From an uncultured Pelagibacteraceae bacterium (GTDB lineage Bacteria > Pseudomonadota > Alphaproteobacteria > Pelagibacterales > Pelagibacteraceae), in assembly GCA_902582345.1 (NCBI GenBank), contig CACHRU010000003.1, positions 1-64,000 on the forward strand: a stretch of DNA of 64,000 nucleotides, read 5' to 3'. The number at the start of each line of letters is the position of its first letter. Position 1 is the stretch's first letter. The translations under genes and the position numbers were made by a program. Positions 41,589 to 52,782 of the stretch are shown here, piece after piece. The notes beneath the pieces were generated by a model. The model saw only the letters and a program-made list of their open reading frames with translations, was not told the origin of the DNA and did no database searches.

Positions 41589-42426
41589 GTAATTTTGATA
41601 CAGCATCGAATTGATCTAAATTTTTGTATTCGATTATAATTTTACCAGAATTATTTTTTTTATTAGAGATTGAAACTTTCAAACCAAGCTTATTTTCGAT
41701 CTCATTTTGCTCTTGTATAATATTAGAGTCTTGAGGTGTTAATGATCTGTTTTTTGTTTTTTTTTGTTTAACCAAATTTTCTACTGTTCTTGCGCTCATT
41801 CTTTTTTTTAATATTTCTTCAGCAATACTCGATGCGTTAGGCATACCAACTAAAGGACGGGCCTGACCAGCTGAAATCATACCCTCCTCAATTAAACCTA
41901 TTACGTCAGCTGGTAAAGTTAACAATCTTAAAGTATTACTTATATGACTTCTGCTTTTAGACATCATGTTGGCTATCTTGTCTTGATCGTAACCAAATTC
42001 TTTTGTGAGCCTGTTGTAAGCTTTAGCTTCTTCAACTGCATTTAAGTTTTCTCTTTGTATATTTTCGACTATTGCAATTTCTAACGTTTGGTTGTCGCTT
42101 AAAGTTAGAATTACCACTGGAACTTTATGCAACCCAGCTTTCTGAGCAGCAAGCCAACGTCTTTCTCCTGCAACTATTTCATATTTACCGGGATCTCCTT
42201 TGTCCTCTCTAACGGCTATGGGCTGAATAACACCACTTTGTTTTATCGACTTTGCCAATTCATTTAATTTTTCTTCATCAAAATTAGTTCTAGGTTGATA
42301 TTTATTTCTATTAAGTTCACCTATAGACAAAAATTTTTGGTTACTAATGTTCTCAGAATTTATATCAACCTTTTTTATATCACCAAATAAAGCTGAAAGA
42401 CCTTTACCTAAACCACGTTTATTCAT
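41575..42426 (-). CDS. parB: chromosome partitioning protein ParB
   Basis: RGLGKGLSALFGD; QPIAVRED...YEIVAGERRWLAAQKAGL; HTH MSKSRSHISNTLRLL. Confidence 0.96.
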   Translation of the reverse strand: MNKRGLGKGLSALFGDIKKVDINSENISNQKFLSIGELNRNKYQPRTNFDEEKLNELAKSIKQSGVIQPIAVREDKGDPGKYEIVAGERRWLAAQKAGLHKVPVVILTLSDNQTLEIAIVENIQRENLNAVEEAKAYNRLTKEFGYDQDKIANMMSKSRSHISNTLRLLTLPADVIGLIEEGMISAGQARPLVGMPNASSIAEEILKKRMSARTVENLVKQKKTKNRSLTPQDSNIIQEQNEIENKLGLKVSISNKKNNSGKIIIEYKNLDQFDAVSKLLKRD

Positions 42427-43235
42427 GCCGCGCTCCCAATGTTTTCAGATTTTTGATTTAAAAATTCATCAGCTAGTGAAATATAAGATTTACTGCCAGA
42501 GCAGTTTTTATCATAAATTACGCATGGCATTCCATGTGAGGGAGCTTCTGATAATCTTACGTTTCTTGGAATTACAGAGTCGTACACTTTGTCTTTAAAA
42601 AAAGATCTTGCCTCTTTATCTACCTGACTAGATAATTTATTTCTTTTATCGAACATTGTTAGAAGTATGCCTCTGATCGATAAATTCGGATTAAGATTTA
42701 TTTTGATTCTATCAATGGTTTTAACAAGCTGAGTAATTCCTTCTAGGGCAAAAAATTCTGTTTGTAATGGAACCAAAATTTCATTTGCCGCCACTAAAGA
42801 CATTATCGTAAGCAAGCTTAATGACGGAGGACAATCAATAAAAATAATATCATAATTTTTTATGTCGTTAAGATTATTAGTTAAAATCTCTTTCAACAGG
42901 TATGCTCTATTTGTGTCATTCGCTGTTTCAACTTCTAAACCAGATAAATTAACATTAGACCCAATCAAATCTAGACCGCTTATAGCTGAGGAGTTTATGC
43001 ATTGAGAAAGTTTACGTTTGCCAATCAAAATATTATAAATATTACTAGCTTCATCGTTGTTGGATTTGCCAAGACCAGTTGTAGCATTTCCTTGAGGGTC
43101 CAAATCAATTACTAATATGTTTTTGCCTTTTTGAGCTAATGCAGCTGCCAGATTAATCACGGTAGTTGTTTTCCCTACTCCACCTTTTTGATTAATAACT
43201 GATATAATTTTTTTACTCACATTAATAAGCTTCAA
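42423..43235 (-). CDS. parA: chromosome partitioning ATPase ParA
   Basis: ISVINQKGGVGKTTTVINLAAALA; IIFIDCPPSLSLLT. Confidence 0.97.
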   Translation of the reverse strand: MKLINVSKKIISVINQKGGVGKTTTVINLAAALAQKGKNILVIDLDPQGNATTGLGKSNNDEASNIYNILIGKRKLSQCINSSAISGLDLIGSNVNLSGLEVETANDTNRAYLLKEILTNNLNDIKNYDIIFIDCPPSLSLLTIMSLVAANEILVPLQTEFFALEGITQLVKTIDRIKINLNPNLSIRGILLTMFDKRNKLSSQVDKEARSFFKDKVYDSVIPRNVRLSEAPSHGMPCVIYDKNCSGSKSYISLADEFLNQKSENIGSAA

Positions 43236-43845
43236 TTATAAGTATTTTTGAACTTTTCTCAGTCACGCTATCATTTAGCTTATACTTAAAAGTAAAGTTC
43301 ATTAAAGCTTTATTTACCTCTGCCTGTGCATCTTTTCCTTTTAAAATGATTATTTTATGCGGTTTTTTACAATTTTCACGTGAAATTTTCAAAATTTCCT
43401 CTAATTTGCGGAATGCTCTACAGACAATAATATCAGAATTGATTTTATTTGACCTTAAATCTCCCTCGATTACCTTACATTGATTTATTTTAAGCTTTTT
43501 TATAGTTTTTCTTAAAAAATCACACTTTACGCTGGATTTTTCATACAATTTCACGTGAAAAGATTTGCTCTTATTTGCTATAGCTAAAATTAAACCTGGA
43601 AATCCTCCACCTGTGCCGAGATCCGATAAAGAACTACCTTCCTTAAATTTAAAAAAAGCCAATAACTGTGCGGAGTCTAGCACGTGTCTATGCAATATGC
43701 TTTTTTCGGTTGATTTTGATATCAAATTATATTTTTTGTTAAAATACAAAAGTTCTCGACAAAATTTACTTATCTTATCGATATCATTTACACTGAAATT
43801 ATAAGTATTTTTTAATTTATCGCTTATATATTCATTTGATATCAA
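43222..43845 (-). CDS. rsmG: 16S rRNA m7G527 methyltransferase RsmG
   Basis: [43 protein letters not shown]. Confidence 0.94.
   Translation of the reverse strand: MISNEYISDKLKNTYNFSVNDIDKISKFCRELLYFNKKYNLISKSTEKSILHRHVLDSAQLLAFFKFKEGSSLSDLGTGGGFPGLILAIANKSKSFHVKLYEKSSVKCDFLRKTIKKLKINQCKVIEGDLRSNKINSDIIVCRAFRKLEEILKISRENCKKPHKIIILKGKDAQAEVNKALMNFTFKYKLNDSVTEKSSKILIIEAY
43374..43385. promoter_or_regulatory. parS-like site 1
   Basis: TTTCACGTGAAA, the 12-bp core of parS TGTTTCACGTGAAACA, inside rsmG next to parAB. Confidence 0.75.
43549..43560. promoter_or_regulatory. parS-like site 2
   Basis: Second exact TTTCACGTGAAA, 175 bp from site 1, also inside rsmG. Confidence 0.75.
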
Positions 43846-45710
43846 GCTGTGGCCTTGAATTTTGACCTTTTAATATGACCCAATAACAATATAGCAGCAG
43901 CCGGGGTAAAACCATCAATTCTTAAAGCTTGGCCCAACGTTTTAGGCTTGATTGTTTTAAGTTTTGATTTTATTTCATTTGATAAACCACTTAAACTATC
44001 AAAGTCTATTGAATCTGGTATACGTATCTTTTCATCTTTTTTAAAAGCTTGAATATCATGAGACTGCCTTTTCAGGTATCCAGCATAGTGAGCATCAATT
44101 TCAACTTGATTATCAATAGACTGTCCATTTTGGGTTATTTCAGGCCAAATCGATCTAATTTGTTTTATGGTCACACTACGCTGACCTAAAATATTAAATG
44201 CACTTCTTCTTACTCCATCTTTTGAAATTTTAATTGAGAATTTTTCAGCTGAGTTAGGTGTTAAGGTTCTAGATTTTAAATCGTCTATAACTTGAACTAA
44301 TTTTTTTTGTTTATCAAAAAATAAATTTGTTCTTTCCGTTTGAACAATATTTTTTTTTATGCCTATAGGAGTAAGTCTCTGATCAGCGTTATCAGCTCTA
44401 AGGGTTAATCTATACTCTGCTCTGGAGGTAAACATTCTATAAGGTTCTGTAACTCCTTTTGTGATCAAATCATCTATCATCACACCAATATAAGAGTCCG
44501 ATCTATCTAAAATAAATTCGTCTTTCCCAAAAACTTTTAATGCAGCATTAATTCCAGCGATAAGACCTTGTGCTGCAGCTTCTTCATATCCGGTCGTTCC
44601 ATTAATTTGTCCTGCTAAAAAAAGTGACTTAATTTTTTTTGTCTCTAAAGTGGCATTTAACTCTCTAGGATCAACGTAATCATACTCTATAGCGTATCCT
44701 GCTCTTTTCATCTTTACTGACTCTAAACCCTTGATTTTAGCCAATATTTTGAGCTGTATCTCTTCAGGTAGGGAAGTTGATATACCATTTGGGTAAACAG
44801 TGTTGTCCTTTAATCCTTCTGGTTCAAGAAATATTTGATGCTTATGTTTTTCTTTAAATTTAACAATCTTATCTTCGATTGAAGGACAGTATCTTGGACC
44901 AACTCCCTTTATGCTTCCTGAATACATCGCGCTTCTTTTAATGTTATCACTTATGATCTTATGAACTTTATCGTTAGTATAAGTCATTCCACATGAAATC
45001 TGCTTATTTTTTAATTTAGTTGTTAAGAATGAAAAGAAAAAGGGATCTTCATCTGCTGGCTGCATTTCTAAATCATCGTAATTTATTGTTGATCCATCTA
45101 GTCTTGGAGGTGTACCTGTCTTAAGTCTACCAATTTTCATTTTAAATTTTGATAATTGTTCACTTAATCCAGTGGATGGTTTCTCGTCATATCGACCTGC
45201 AGGGATTTGTGTCTCACCGATGTGTATTAATCCGTTTAGGAAAGTCCCAGTTGTAAGAATTAATTCTTTACATCTTATCTCTTTTCCACTTTGACATATA
45301 AATCCAATGATATGACTCTTCTTAAATAAAAATTTAACAACTGGATCAGCTTTTATTGTCAAATTTCTATAATTAAGTAAAATTTTCTGCATATACTTTT
45401 TATAGAGAGCTCTATCTGATTGAGTTCTAGGTCCTCTTACTGCTGGTCCTCTACTTCTATTCAATAATCTGAACTGAATGCCAGATTTGTCAGCTACAAT
45501 ACCCATCACTCCGTCTAATGCATCTATCTCTCTCACAAGGTGACCTTTACCCAGTCCTCCTATCGCTGGATTACAAGACATTTCACCTATAGTTTCAATT
45601 TTATGAGTAAAAAGTGCAGTATTTACGCCCATTCTAGCTGACGCTGCAGCAGCCTCGCATCCTGCGTGTCCACCACCTATAACTACTACATCATAGCTTT
45701 CTTTAGTCAT
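43842..45710 (-). CDS. mnmG: tRNA uridine-5-carboxymethylaminomethyl modification enzyme MnmG
   Basis: [44 protein letters not shown]. Confidence 0.98.
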   Translation of the reverse strand: MTKESYDVVVIGGGHAGCEAAAASARMGVNTALFTHKIETIGEMSCNPAIGGLGKGHLVREIDALDGVMGIVADKSGIQFRLLNRSRGPAVRGPRTQSDRALYKKYMQKILLNYRNLTIKADPVVKFLFKKSHIIGFICQSGKEIRCKELILTTGTFLNGLIHIGETQIPAGRYDEKPSTGLSEQLSKFKMKIGRLKTGTPPRLDGSTINYDDLEMQPADEDPFFFSFLTTKLKNKQISCGMTYTNDKVHKIISDNIKRSAMYSGSIKGVGPRYCPSIEDKIVKFKEKHKHQIFLEPEGLKDNTVYPNGISTSLPEEIQLKILAKIKGLESVKMKRAGYAIEYDYVDPRELNATLETKKIKSLFLAGQINGTTGYEEAAAQGLIAGINAALKVFGKDEFILDRSDSYIGVMIDDLITKGVTEPYRMFTSRAEYRLTLRADNADQRLTPIGIKKNIVQTERTNLFFDKQKKLVQVIDDLKSRTLTPNSAEKFSIKISKDGVRRSAFNILGQRSVTIKQIRSIWPEITQNGQSIDNQVEIDAHYAGYLKRQSHDIQAFKKDEKIRIPDSIDFDSLSGLSNEIKSKLKTIKPKTLGQALRIDGFTPAAAILLLGHIKRSKFKATA

Positions 45711-45752
45711 GTGGTAAATGTAACGCTCTAAATTAATAATACAAGAGCTATT

Positions 45753-47081
45753 TTATTTGCCTATACAGAAGTCCTTAAATATAGATCCGAGTATTTCTTC
45801 TACATCTACCTTGCCAACTATACTACCAAGGTGTCGTGTAGCCATTCTTAGGTCCTCAGCAGCTAATTCTAAGTCTTTGTTTTGATCTTTCTTTAGAAAC
45901 TTATCTATCTCTTTCAAACACTCATTTAGCTTTACTCTATGTCTCTCTCTTGTAATTAAAGCACTGTTATTTGATGAAAATTTTTTATTAAGTTTTTGTT
46001 TGATTAAATTTATTAACTTATCAATATTTTTATTATCTTTTACAGAAGCTAGTACTGCATCTACATCAAATTTATGATTTTCTTTAGCTTGAACATCAGA
46101 TTTATTTAGCAAAACTATTGAATCTTTATTAATCATAGACCTTATTTTTTCACTAATTTTTTTGTTTGAATTATCAACTACTACAATATTTAAATCGGCT
46201 TCTTTAAATTTATTTAACGCTAATGATATTCCCTTTTTTTCAACATCATTTTTTGCTTCTCTGATCCCAGCTGTATCTGCAAGAATAACTGGATAACCAT
46301 CTAAATTTAGATACGTCTCAATGACATCCCTAGTTGTTCCAGCTTCATCAGACACTATGGCTGCATCTCTCTTTGATAATAAATTTAATAAAGAAGATTT
46401 CCCAACATTTGTTTCTCCAATAATTGATACTCTAAATCCATCCCTGATTTTTTCACCTACTTTGTTATCATTAATAATTTTACTTATGTCACTATATATT
46501 GATTTAATTGTTTTATGAGCATCTTTTAAAACATTTTCAGGAAGATCGTCTTCAGCAAAATCAATTTTAGCTTCGATAAAAGAGAGGGATTTTATTAATT
46601 TAGATCTTAAATCATCGTAGTATTTGGAAGCATGACCATTTACTATATTTACCGCTTGCTTTCTTTGTAGTTCAGTTTCAGAATGTATTAAATCTCCAAT
46701 ACTCTCTGCTTTTAAAAGATCAATTTTATTATTATGAAAAGCTATTTTTGTGAATTCTCCTGGTTCAGCCATTCTGCAGTTTTTTTGATTTGATAATACT
46801 TTAAGAAAATAACTTATAATTGCGTTACTTCCGTGAACATGAAATTCTGCTAAATCATCACCAGTAAAACTATTTGGCTTTGGAAACCATAAAATTAAAG
46901 CTTCTGGATCAATAATAGTATCATTACTTGGGTCAAAGAATTTACAAAGATTTATCTCATTTTCTTTGATCTTTTTTTCTTTGGAAATCAGTTTGCAAAT
47001 ACTTAAAGTATCAGGGCCTGACATTCTTATAATAGCTATACCACATGGACCTCTACCAGAAGACAAAGCAAAAATATTCAT
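45753..47081 (-). CDS. mnmE: tRNA modification GTPase MnmE
   Basis: RGPCGIAIIRMSGP; GETNVGKSSLLNLL; GTTRDVIE; C-terminal CIGK. Confidence 0.97.
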   Translation of the reverse strand: MNIFALSSGRGPCGIAIIRMSGPDTLSICKLISKEKKIKENEINLCKFFDPSNDTIIDPEALILWFPKPNSFTGDDLAEFHVHGSNAIISYFLKVLSNQKNCRMAEPGEFTKIAFHNNKIDLLKAESIGDLIHSETELQRKQAVNIVNGHASKYYDDLRSKLIKSLSFIEAKIDFAEDDLPENVLKDAHKTIKSIYSDISKIINDNKVGEKIRDGFRVSIIGETNVGKSSLLNLLSKRDAAIVSDEAGTTRDVIETYLNLDGYPVILADTAGIREAKNDVEKKGISLALNKFKEADLNIVVVDNSNKKISEKIRSMINKDSIVLLNKSDVQAKENHKFDVDAVLASVKDNKNIDKLINLIKQKLNKKFSSNNSALITRERHRVKLNECLKEIDKFLKKDQNKDLELAAEDLRMATRHLGSIVGKVDVEEILGSIFKDFCIGK

Positions 47082-48211
47082 TATTCTAAACCTAAGTTTG
47101 CAACTCTTTTAGTTATCTTTTTTAATAATTTTGATTTGGAAAAATTGTTTAAAATATTCTCTTTAATTGGATCAAGATATTTATTGCTCATAAAAAATTT
47201 TCTAGTTGTATCAATACCTAGTCCCATTAGTAAATTTTCTGGCTTCCTACTATCTGATAAATCTTTTGGAATGTTTGAATCTTTTATAGAAAGACCCAAC
47301 TTAAGATTGTAAGTAATAAGTTCATCTAATTTTTCAATATCTCTTAGAATTAAATTAAATCCTTGTCCTGCCAAAGGGTGAACAACATGCAGACCATCTC
47401 CTAAAATTATTATATTTTTTTTATAATAGTTTTTTTTTAACGACAACTTTAAAGGATAACTTTGTATCTTTCCTAAAGTTAATTTATTTTTTTTTATTAA
47501 ATTTAAAAGTTTATTTTTTAAATATTTTGAAATATTTTTTTTATTTTTTATAAAATATCTATCTTCAATGCTCCATACTACAGAGAATTTTTTTTTGTTA
47601 TAAGGCAGAATTGCAAGCGGTCCCTCTTTTAAAAAAAACTGCTGTGCTCCAAGATCTTTAATCTGATGTTTTACAGAGCAAGTTATGGAATGCTCTTTGT
47701 AATTTTTTTGAATTTCCCTGTTACCGTTTATCTTTTGATAAATTGGAGAATTAGAGCCTAAGCATAAAAATATTAAATCATAAGATTTTGAAGAAGAACT
47801 AGTTGAAACTTTATTTGCCGCTAAATCAATTGATTTTATTGTTTTTTTATGAACTTTAATTTTAGTTTTTTTCAATAATCTAAATAGATGTTTTTTCGTA
47901 ACTCTGTTTTCAAAAAAGAACATTAAGTTTTTATTTTCATCAAAATTTAAAAAATTTTTTAGTTGGTTATTATTATCGAAAAAGAGATTAATTTTTTTTA
48001 CTGGGTAAAATAATTTAGAGTTAATATTTTTTATCTTAGATTTTAAATAATACATATTTTTCTCAGATATTGCTGTAACCCTTAAATCTTTGATTTTAGA
48101 AGTGGTATTTTCAACTATTAAATCTATATCTAATCCTTTCTCACTTAAAACAAGTGCAGATATGAGACCAGTTAAACCCCCTCCAACAATGCATATTTTA
48201 TGTTTTTTCAT
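47081..48211 (-). CDS. UbiH/COQ6-family FAD-dependent hydroxylase
   Basis: ICIVGGGLTGLISALVLSEKGL; ILGDGLHVVHPLAGQGFNLILRDI. Confidence 0.88.
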   Translation of the reverse strand: MKKHKICIVGGGLTGLISALVLSEKGLDIDLIVENTTSKIKDLRVTAISEKNMYYLKSKIKNINSKLFYPVKKINLFFDNNNQLKNFLNFDENKNLMFFFENRVTKKHLFRLLKKTKIKVHKKTIKSIDLAANKVSTSSSSKSYDLIFLCLGSNSPIYQKINGNREIQKNYKEHSITCSVKHQIKDLGAQQFFLKEGPLAILPYNKKKFSVVWSIEDRYFIKNKKNISKYLKNKLLNLIKKNKLTLGKIQSYPLKLSLKKNYYKKNIIILGDGLHVVHPLAGQGFNLILRDIEKLDELITYNLKLGLSIKDSNIPKDLSDSRKPENLLMGLGIDTTRKFFMSNKYLDPIKENILNNFSKSKLLKKITKRVANLGLE

Positions 48212-48244
48212 ATTAATGATAAAAAGTAAGTATTACGATTCGTT

Positions 48245-50347
48245 ATGAATACTAACTTTTTAAATAGTGTAACAAATTTTTTGAAAAAACGAACCTTTGA
48301 GTTTATCGGTTTACTGCTAATTTTTTTAGGTATAGCGCTTTCAATATCTTTTGCGACATATTCACCAGGTGATCCGACTTTTGTTTATGGAGAAAGTATC
48401 TATATCGAAAACTTCTTTGGAATTTATGGAAGTACAATATCTGACTTTTTACTTCAGAGCTTTGGGTTAATTTCTTTTTTATTGCTATTAACTTTGATTT
48501 CTTGGGGAGTAAAATTAGTTAAAGATAAAAAAATTGAAAAAATTATATTTAAATTTTCTTTTTTAACAATTTATCTCATAACTGGTTGTACTTTTATTTA
48601 CTCAAAATTTAATAACTCTTTTTGGTTAATAGATAATGGAAATGCTGGATTTGTTGGGGAGAAGATTTATGAATTTATAAAATTTTATTTACCTATCTCT
48701 GAAAATGAATATTTAAGCTTACTATTTGTATTGTTAACGTTTGCTTTTTTTATTTTAGCATCTGGGATAAATCTTATTTTTTTCTCAAAAAATTTATTAA
48801 AATTTGTTTTAAATTCATTCAGAAGAAAAAATATTAACGGGTCTGAACAAACTAGAGTAGATCTAAATAATAATTATAACAGTCAAAATGAAAATAAAGA
48901 GCTTTCACAACAGTCATTTTTGTTTTCAAAAGATAAGGAAATTATAAATGAAAATGTTAAGGAAAAAAATACGATAACTTTTAAACTCCCATCAATTGAT
49001 TTGCTTGAGGAAAATGTATCAAAAACTGGAAAAGTGCAGACTAATAAAAACAAACCTAATGCGGAATTCATGGAAAAAGTTTTGTTAGATTTCGGCATAG
49101 ACGGGAAAATTAGAAAAATTAACAACGGTCCAGTTGTAAGTTTATACGAATTTGAGCCTGCTCCTGGTGTCAAAGTCTCTAAGATTATTAATTTATCAGA
49201 TGATTTGGCGAGAAATACGAGTTCAACTTCAACAAGGGTTTCGGTTATACCAGGAAAAAGCACTGTGGGAATAGAAATACCTAACGATAATCGTGAAGAA
49301 GTTTTCTTAAGAGAAATTATTTCTAACGAACGATTTACTAGAAAAGAAATAAAGCTACCAATTGCACTTGGTAAGAGTATTTCTGGGGCACCGATAATTG
49401 GTGATCTAACTTCAATGCCACATCTTTTAATTGCTGGCACTACTGGTTCTGGTAAATCGGTATGTATTAACACTATTATTGTTTCTTTGCTTTTCAAACT
49501 AGACCCGAACTTATGCAAATTAATTTTGATTGATCCTAAAATGCTTGAACTAACAGCTTATGAGGGTATTCCCCACTTATTAACTCCTGTAATAACAGAT
49601 GCAAAAAAAGCAACATCCGCTCTAGGTTGGGCGGTTAAAGAGATGAATAGTAGATATAAATTAATGAGTAAAGTTGGTGTACGAAATATAGATGGATACA
49701 ATTCTAAGCACAAACTCAAAATGCCATACATTGTTTTAATAGTAGATGAAATGTCTGATTTAATGCTTGTAGCTGGAAAAGAGATTGAAAATTATATTCA
49801 AAAACTCTCACAAATGGCTAGAGCTGCAGGTATACATATTATAATGGCAACTCAAAGACCAAGCGTAGATGTAATAACAGGGACAATAAAAGCAAATTTT
49901 CCGACAAGAATTTCATTCCAAGTTAGCTCAAAAATTGACAGCAGAACTATTTTAGGAGAACAAGGAGCAGAACAATTGCTAGGAAAAGGAGATATGTTAT
50001 TTATGTCTTCAGCTAACAGAATCGTAAGAATTCATGGTCCTTATGTATCAGAAAGTGAAATTGAGAGAATAACAAGCATATTAAGAGCTCAGGGAGAGCC
50101 GGACTATATAGATGAAATAACCTCAAATGAACAGAACGTTTCAGGTGATCAAGTTAATGAAGGAGAAGAAGACGAACTATACAATCAAGCCTTAGAAATA
50201 ATTAAACAAGAGGGCAAAGCCTCAACGAGCTTCCTTCAAAGAAAACTCCAAATTGGATATAACAGAGCGGCTAGAATTATTGATATGATGGAAGAAAAAG
50301 GTATTGTCAGTAAAGCAAATCATGTTGGGAAACGTGAAGTTCTGTAA
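48245..50347 (+). CDS. ftsK: DNA translocase FtsK
   Basis: 4 TM N-terminus; HLLIAGTTGSGKSVCINTII; C-terminal gamma domain QRKLQIGYNRAARIIDMMEEKGIV. Confidence 0.97.
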   Translation: MNTNFLNSVTNFLKKRTFEFIGLLLIFLGIALSISFATYSPGDPTFVYGESIYIENFFGIYGSTISDFLLQSFGLISFLLLLTLISWGVKLVKDKKIEKIIFKFSFLTIYLITGCTFIYSKFNNSFWLIDNGNAGFVGEKIYEFIKFYLPISENEYLSLLFVLLTFAFFILASGINLIFFSKNLLKFVLNSFRRKNINGSEQTRVDLNNNYNSQNENKELSQQSFLFSKDKEIINENVKEKNTITFKLPSIDLLEENVSKTGKVQTNKNKPNAEFMEKVLLDFGIDGKIRKINNGPVVSLYEFEPAPGVKVSKIINLSDDLARNTSSTSTRVSVIPGKSTVGIEIPNDNREEVFLREIISNERFTRKEIKLPIALGKSISGAPIIGDLTSMPHLLIAGTTGSGKSVCINTIIVSLLFKLDPNLCKLILIDPKMLELTAYEGIPHLLTPVITDAKKATSALGWAVKEMNSRYKLMSKVGVRNIDGYNSKHKLKMPYIVLIVDEMSDLMLVAGKEIENYIQKLSQMARAAGIHIIMATQRPSVDVITGTIKANFPTRISFQVSSKIDSRTILGEQGAEQLLGKGDMLFMSSANRIVRIHGPYVSESEIERITSILRAQGEPDYIDEITSNEQNVSGDQVNEGEEDELYNQALEIIKQEGKASTSFLQRKLQIGYNRAARIIDMMEEKGIVSKANHVGKREVL

Positions 50348-50891
50348 AAAAATATTCTTAGCCTCAGTTTTGTTTTTAATATCTTCGAGTCTTTTTGCTA
50401 ACGAAAAAGATCAAATAATCTCTAAATTAGAAAGTATTAATTCTTTAGAATTTACGTTTGATCAATTGATTAACAGGAAATCTGAAAAGGGTAGTTGTCT
50501 TTTAGAATTTCCTGGAAAATTAAAATGTAATTACTTTGATGATAAAAAAAAAGAACTAGTTATTAATAATAAAAGATTAGCAATAACACAAAAAAGATAT
50601 AATAAAACTTATCACTATCCAATTTCAAAATCTCCATTCTTAGACATTCTTTATAAAGATAAACTTTTAAAAATTGTGCAATCAGGTGAATTAGAATTTA
50701 CTGATAAAATAATAAAGCTTATTTATTTTGATAATAAAGAGATAACAGTTTTTTTCGATAAAAAAAGTCTAGATCTAAAAGGGTGGGAAATTAAAGATCA
50801 ATATAATAATAATATTAATTTCTCCCTAAATATTGTTGCTAAAAATGATATTTTTGAAAAAAGTACTTTTCAACTCCCTAAAATAAACTAG
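50334..50891 (+). CDS. lolA: outer membrane lipoprotein carrier LolA
   Basis: GTG start gives signal peptide MKFCKKIFLASVLFLISSSLFA (track start 50304); LEFTFDQLINRKSEKGSCLLEFPGKLKCNY; downstream of ftsK. Confidence 0.83.
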   Translation: MKFCKKIFLASVLFLISSSLFANEKDQIISKLESINSLEFTFDQLINRKSEKGSCLLEFPGKLKCNYFDDKKKELVINNKRLAITQKRYNKTYHYPISKSPFLDILYKDKLLKIVQSGELEFTDKIIKLIYFDNKEITVFFDKKSLDLKGWEIKDQYNNNINFSLNIVAKNDIFEKSTFQLPKIN

Positions 50892-51394
50892 GCAACAAAA
50901 TCTATTTCTTCTTCTTTAAAAATTTCAAAACCTTTTGATATATAATTCCTTAAAGCGTGCTTATGATCTAAGCTGCAGGTATGAACCCACATTCTTTTTG
51001 GGTTTTTTCTAGAAGCGCTGGCAATTGCATGATTTACTAATGTCGATCCAAGTTTTAGACCTCTAAATTCTTTTAATATTCCTAGGTTGATAAGTTCTAC
51101 CTCATTTATATCAGGATGGTACTCTTGTTCATAATACCCAACCAGTTCTTTGCCTTTTTTAAGAATATGAGTTTCTAAATTTTTATTCGTAACATATTTT
51201 TTCCATTCGTGATCAGACCATAACAATCTATCCCTCCAGTAATGATCTACGCCTATTTGCTTATAAAAAAATCTATTTAAGTGAAAATCATCTTTATCAT
51301 CTAAAATGACTTTAAAATTTTCTGGAAGATTTAAATCTACTGTTTTTGAGAAATCTTTAATTTCTAAAAAATATCTTTTTACTCTTGAAACCAT
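50888..51394 (-). CDS. GNAT family N-acetyltransferase
   Basis: EVELINLGILKEFRGLKLGSTLVNHAIASA... WVHTCSLDHKHALRNYISKGFEIF. Confidence 0.87.
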   Translation of the reverse strand: MVSRVKRYFLEIKDFSKTVDLNLPENFKVILDDKDDFHLNRFFYKQIGVDHYWRDRLLWSDHEWKKYVTNKNLETHILKKGKELVGYYEQEYHPDINEVELINLGILKEFRGLKLGSTLVNHAIASASRKNPKRMWVHTCSLDHKHALRNYISKGFEIFKEEEIDFVA

Positions 51395-51750
51395 TAGCTT
51401 ACCATCTTTCCAATTTTTTCACCTGCAAAAATATGAAAATGTAAGTGTGGAACTTCTTGCCCTCCATCGCTACCAATATTTGTAAGAGCCCTATAACCTT
51501 TATCTTTTGCACCCATCATATTGGCAACGTGCGTCAAAGCTTTATTTAGTTCTACAATTTCTTTATCTGAGGCATTGCTATTAAAATCGTCGAGATCTAC
51601 GTACTCGCCTTTTGGAATTACTAAAACATGGACTTTCTTTTGAGGATTAATATCATGAAAAGCTAAGACATCATCGTTTTCATAAACTTTTTTACAAGGA
51701 ATTTCCCCTCTCAGGATTTTTGCAAATATATTATTCTTATCGTAACTCAT
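51394..51750 (-). CDS. HIT-family protein (HinT-like)
   Basis: NIFAKILRGEIPCKKVYENDDVLAFHDINPQKKVHVLVIPK; HLHFHIFAG. Confidence 0.94.
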   Translation of the reverse strand: MSYDKNNIFAKILRGEIPCKKVYENDDVLAFHDINPQKKVHVLVIPKGEYVDLDDFNSNASDKEIVELNKALTHVANMMGAKDKGYRALTNIGSDGGQEVPHLHFHIFAGEKIGKMVS

Positions 51751-52019
51751 TTCTGTCTTTTCTTAAGTTCGCTCATCACATCTTCAATCTTTATATTATT
51801 AGACTCTAAGTAAACCATCAAATGATAAATCACATCTGTAGCTTCATGTATCTTGTTTGAATTTTTTTCCACAGATTCTATTAGTTCACCTATTTCTTCT
51901 TTTACTTTTGAAACACTTAAGTTTTTATCATTAAGTAGTTTATTTGTATAAGATTTATCTGGAGAAGAATTTTTTCTCTCTCTGATTGTTCTTATTAATT
52001 GTTCTAAGTTTTCAAACAT
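51747..52019 (-). CDS. hisE: phosphoribosyl-ATP pyrophosphatase
   Basis: KVKEEIGELIESVEKNSNKIHEATDVIYHLMVYLE; in his cluster. Confidence 0.92.
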   Translation of the reverse strand: MFENLEQLIRTIRERKNSSPDKSYTNKLLNDKNLSVSKVKEEIGELIESVEKNSNKIHEATDVIYHLMVYLESNNIKIEDVMSELKKRQK

Positions 52020-52020
52020 T

Positions 52021-52782
52021 CTATAACCTTACTGATACATTCTTAGAATTCAAATATTCTTTAGCCTCTTTAATTTTATACTCACCATAGTGAAAAATAG
52101 AAGCTGCTAAAACTGCACTTGCTCCACCTTTTACTATACCATCATATAGGTGGTCTAAAGTTCCCACGCCTCCTGATGCAATAACTGGAATATTAGTGCT
52201 ATTTGTAATTGACTTTAATAAATCAACGTCGTAACCAGATTTAGTTCCATCTTTATCCATTGAGGTTAATAAAATTTCACCGCCTCCATTTACTTCTACT
52301 TTTTTTGCAAACTCCACAGCGTCAATGCCTGTTTTATTTCTTCCACCGTGCGTAAATACTTCCCATTTATTTTCTGAGATTTTTTTGGCATCAATCGCAA
52401 CAACAATGCATTGGGATCCAAATTTTTTTGAGGCTTCTTTTACAAAATTAACATCTTTTACTGCTGCTGTATTTATAGAAACCTTATCTGCTCCGGCTAG
52501 AAGTAAATCAGTTATATTTTGAATAGTTCTAATGCCACCTCCAACAGTTAAAGGGACGAAGCATTTCTTGGCAGTTTTTCTTACAATGTCGATAATCGTA
52601 TTTCTATTTTCATTAGATGCAGTGATATCTAAAAAACAAATTTCATCAGCACCCCCATCACTATAAATCTTTGCTTGTTCAACTGGATCTCCAGCATCTT
52701 TTAATTCGACAAAGTTAATGCCCTTAACAACTCTTCCGTTTTTAACATCAAGACAAGGTATAATTCTATTTTTAAGCATCAA
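52021..52782 (-). CDS. hisF: imidazole glycerol phosphate synthase subunit HisF
   Basis: [45 protein letters not shown]. Confidence 0.97.
   Translation of the reverse strand: MMLKNRIIPCLDVKNGRVVKGINFVELKDAGDPVEQAKIYSDGGADEICFLDITASNENRNTIIDIVRKTAKKCFVPLTVGGGIRTIQNITDLLLAGADKVSINTAAVKDVNFVKEASKKFGSQCIVVAIDAKKISENKWEVFTHGGRNKTGIDAVEFAKKVEVNGGGEILLTSMDKDGTKSGYDVDLLKSITNSTNIPVIASGGVGTLDHLYDGIVKGGASAVLAASIFHYGEYKIKEAKEYLNSKNVSVRL

Noticed and set aside
43681-43686. Third CACGTG near parAB
   Set aside because: Lacks the flanking TTT/AAA arms (GCACGTGTC), so it is not a convincing parS.
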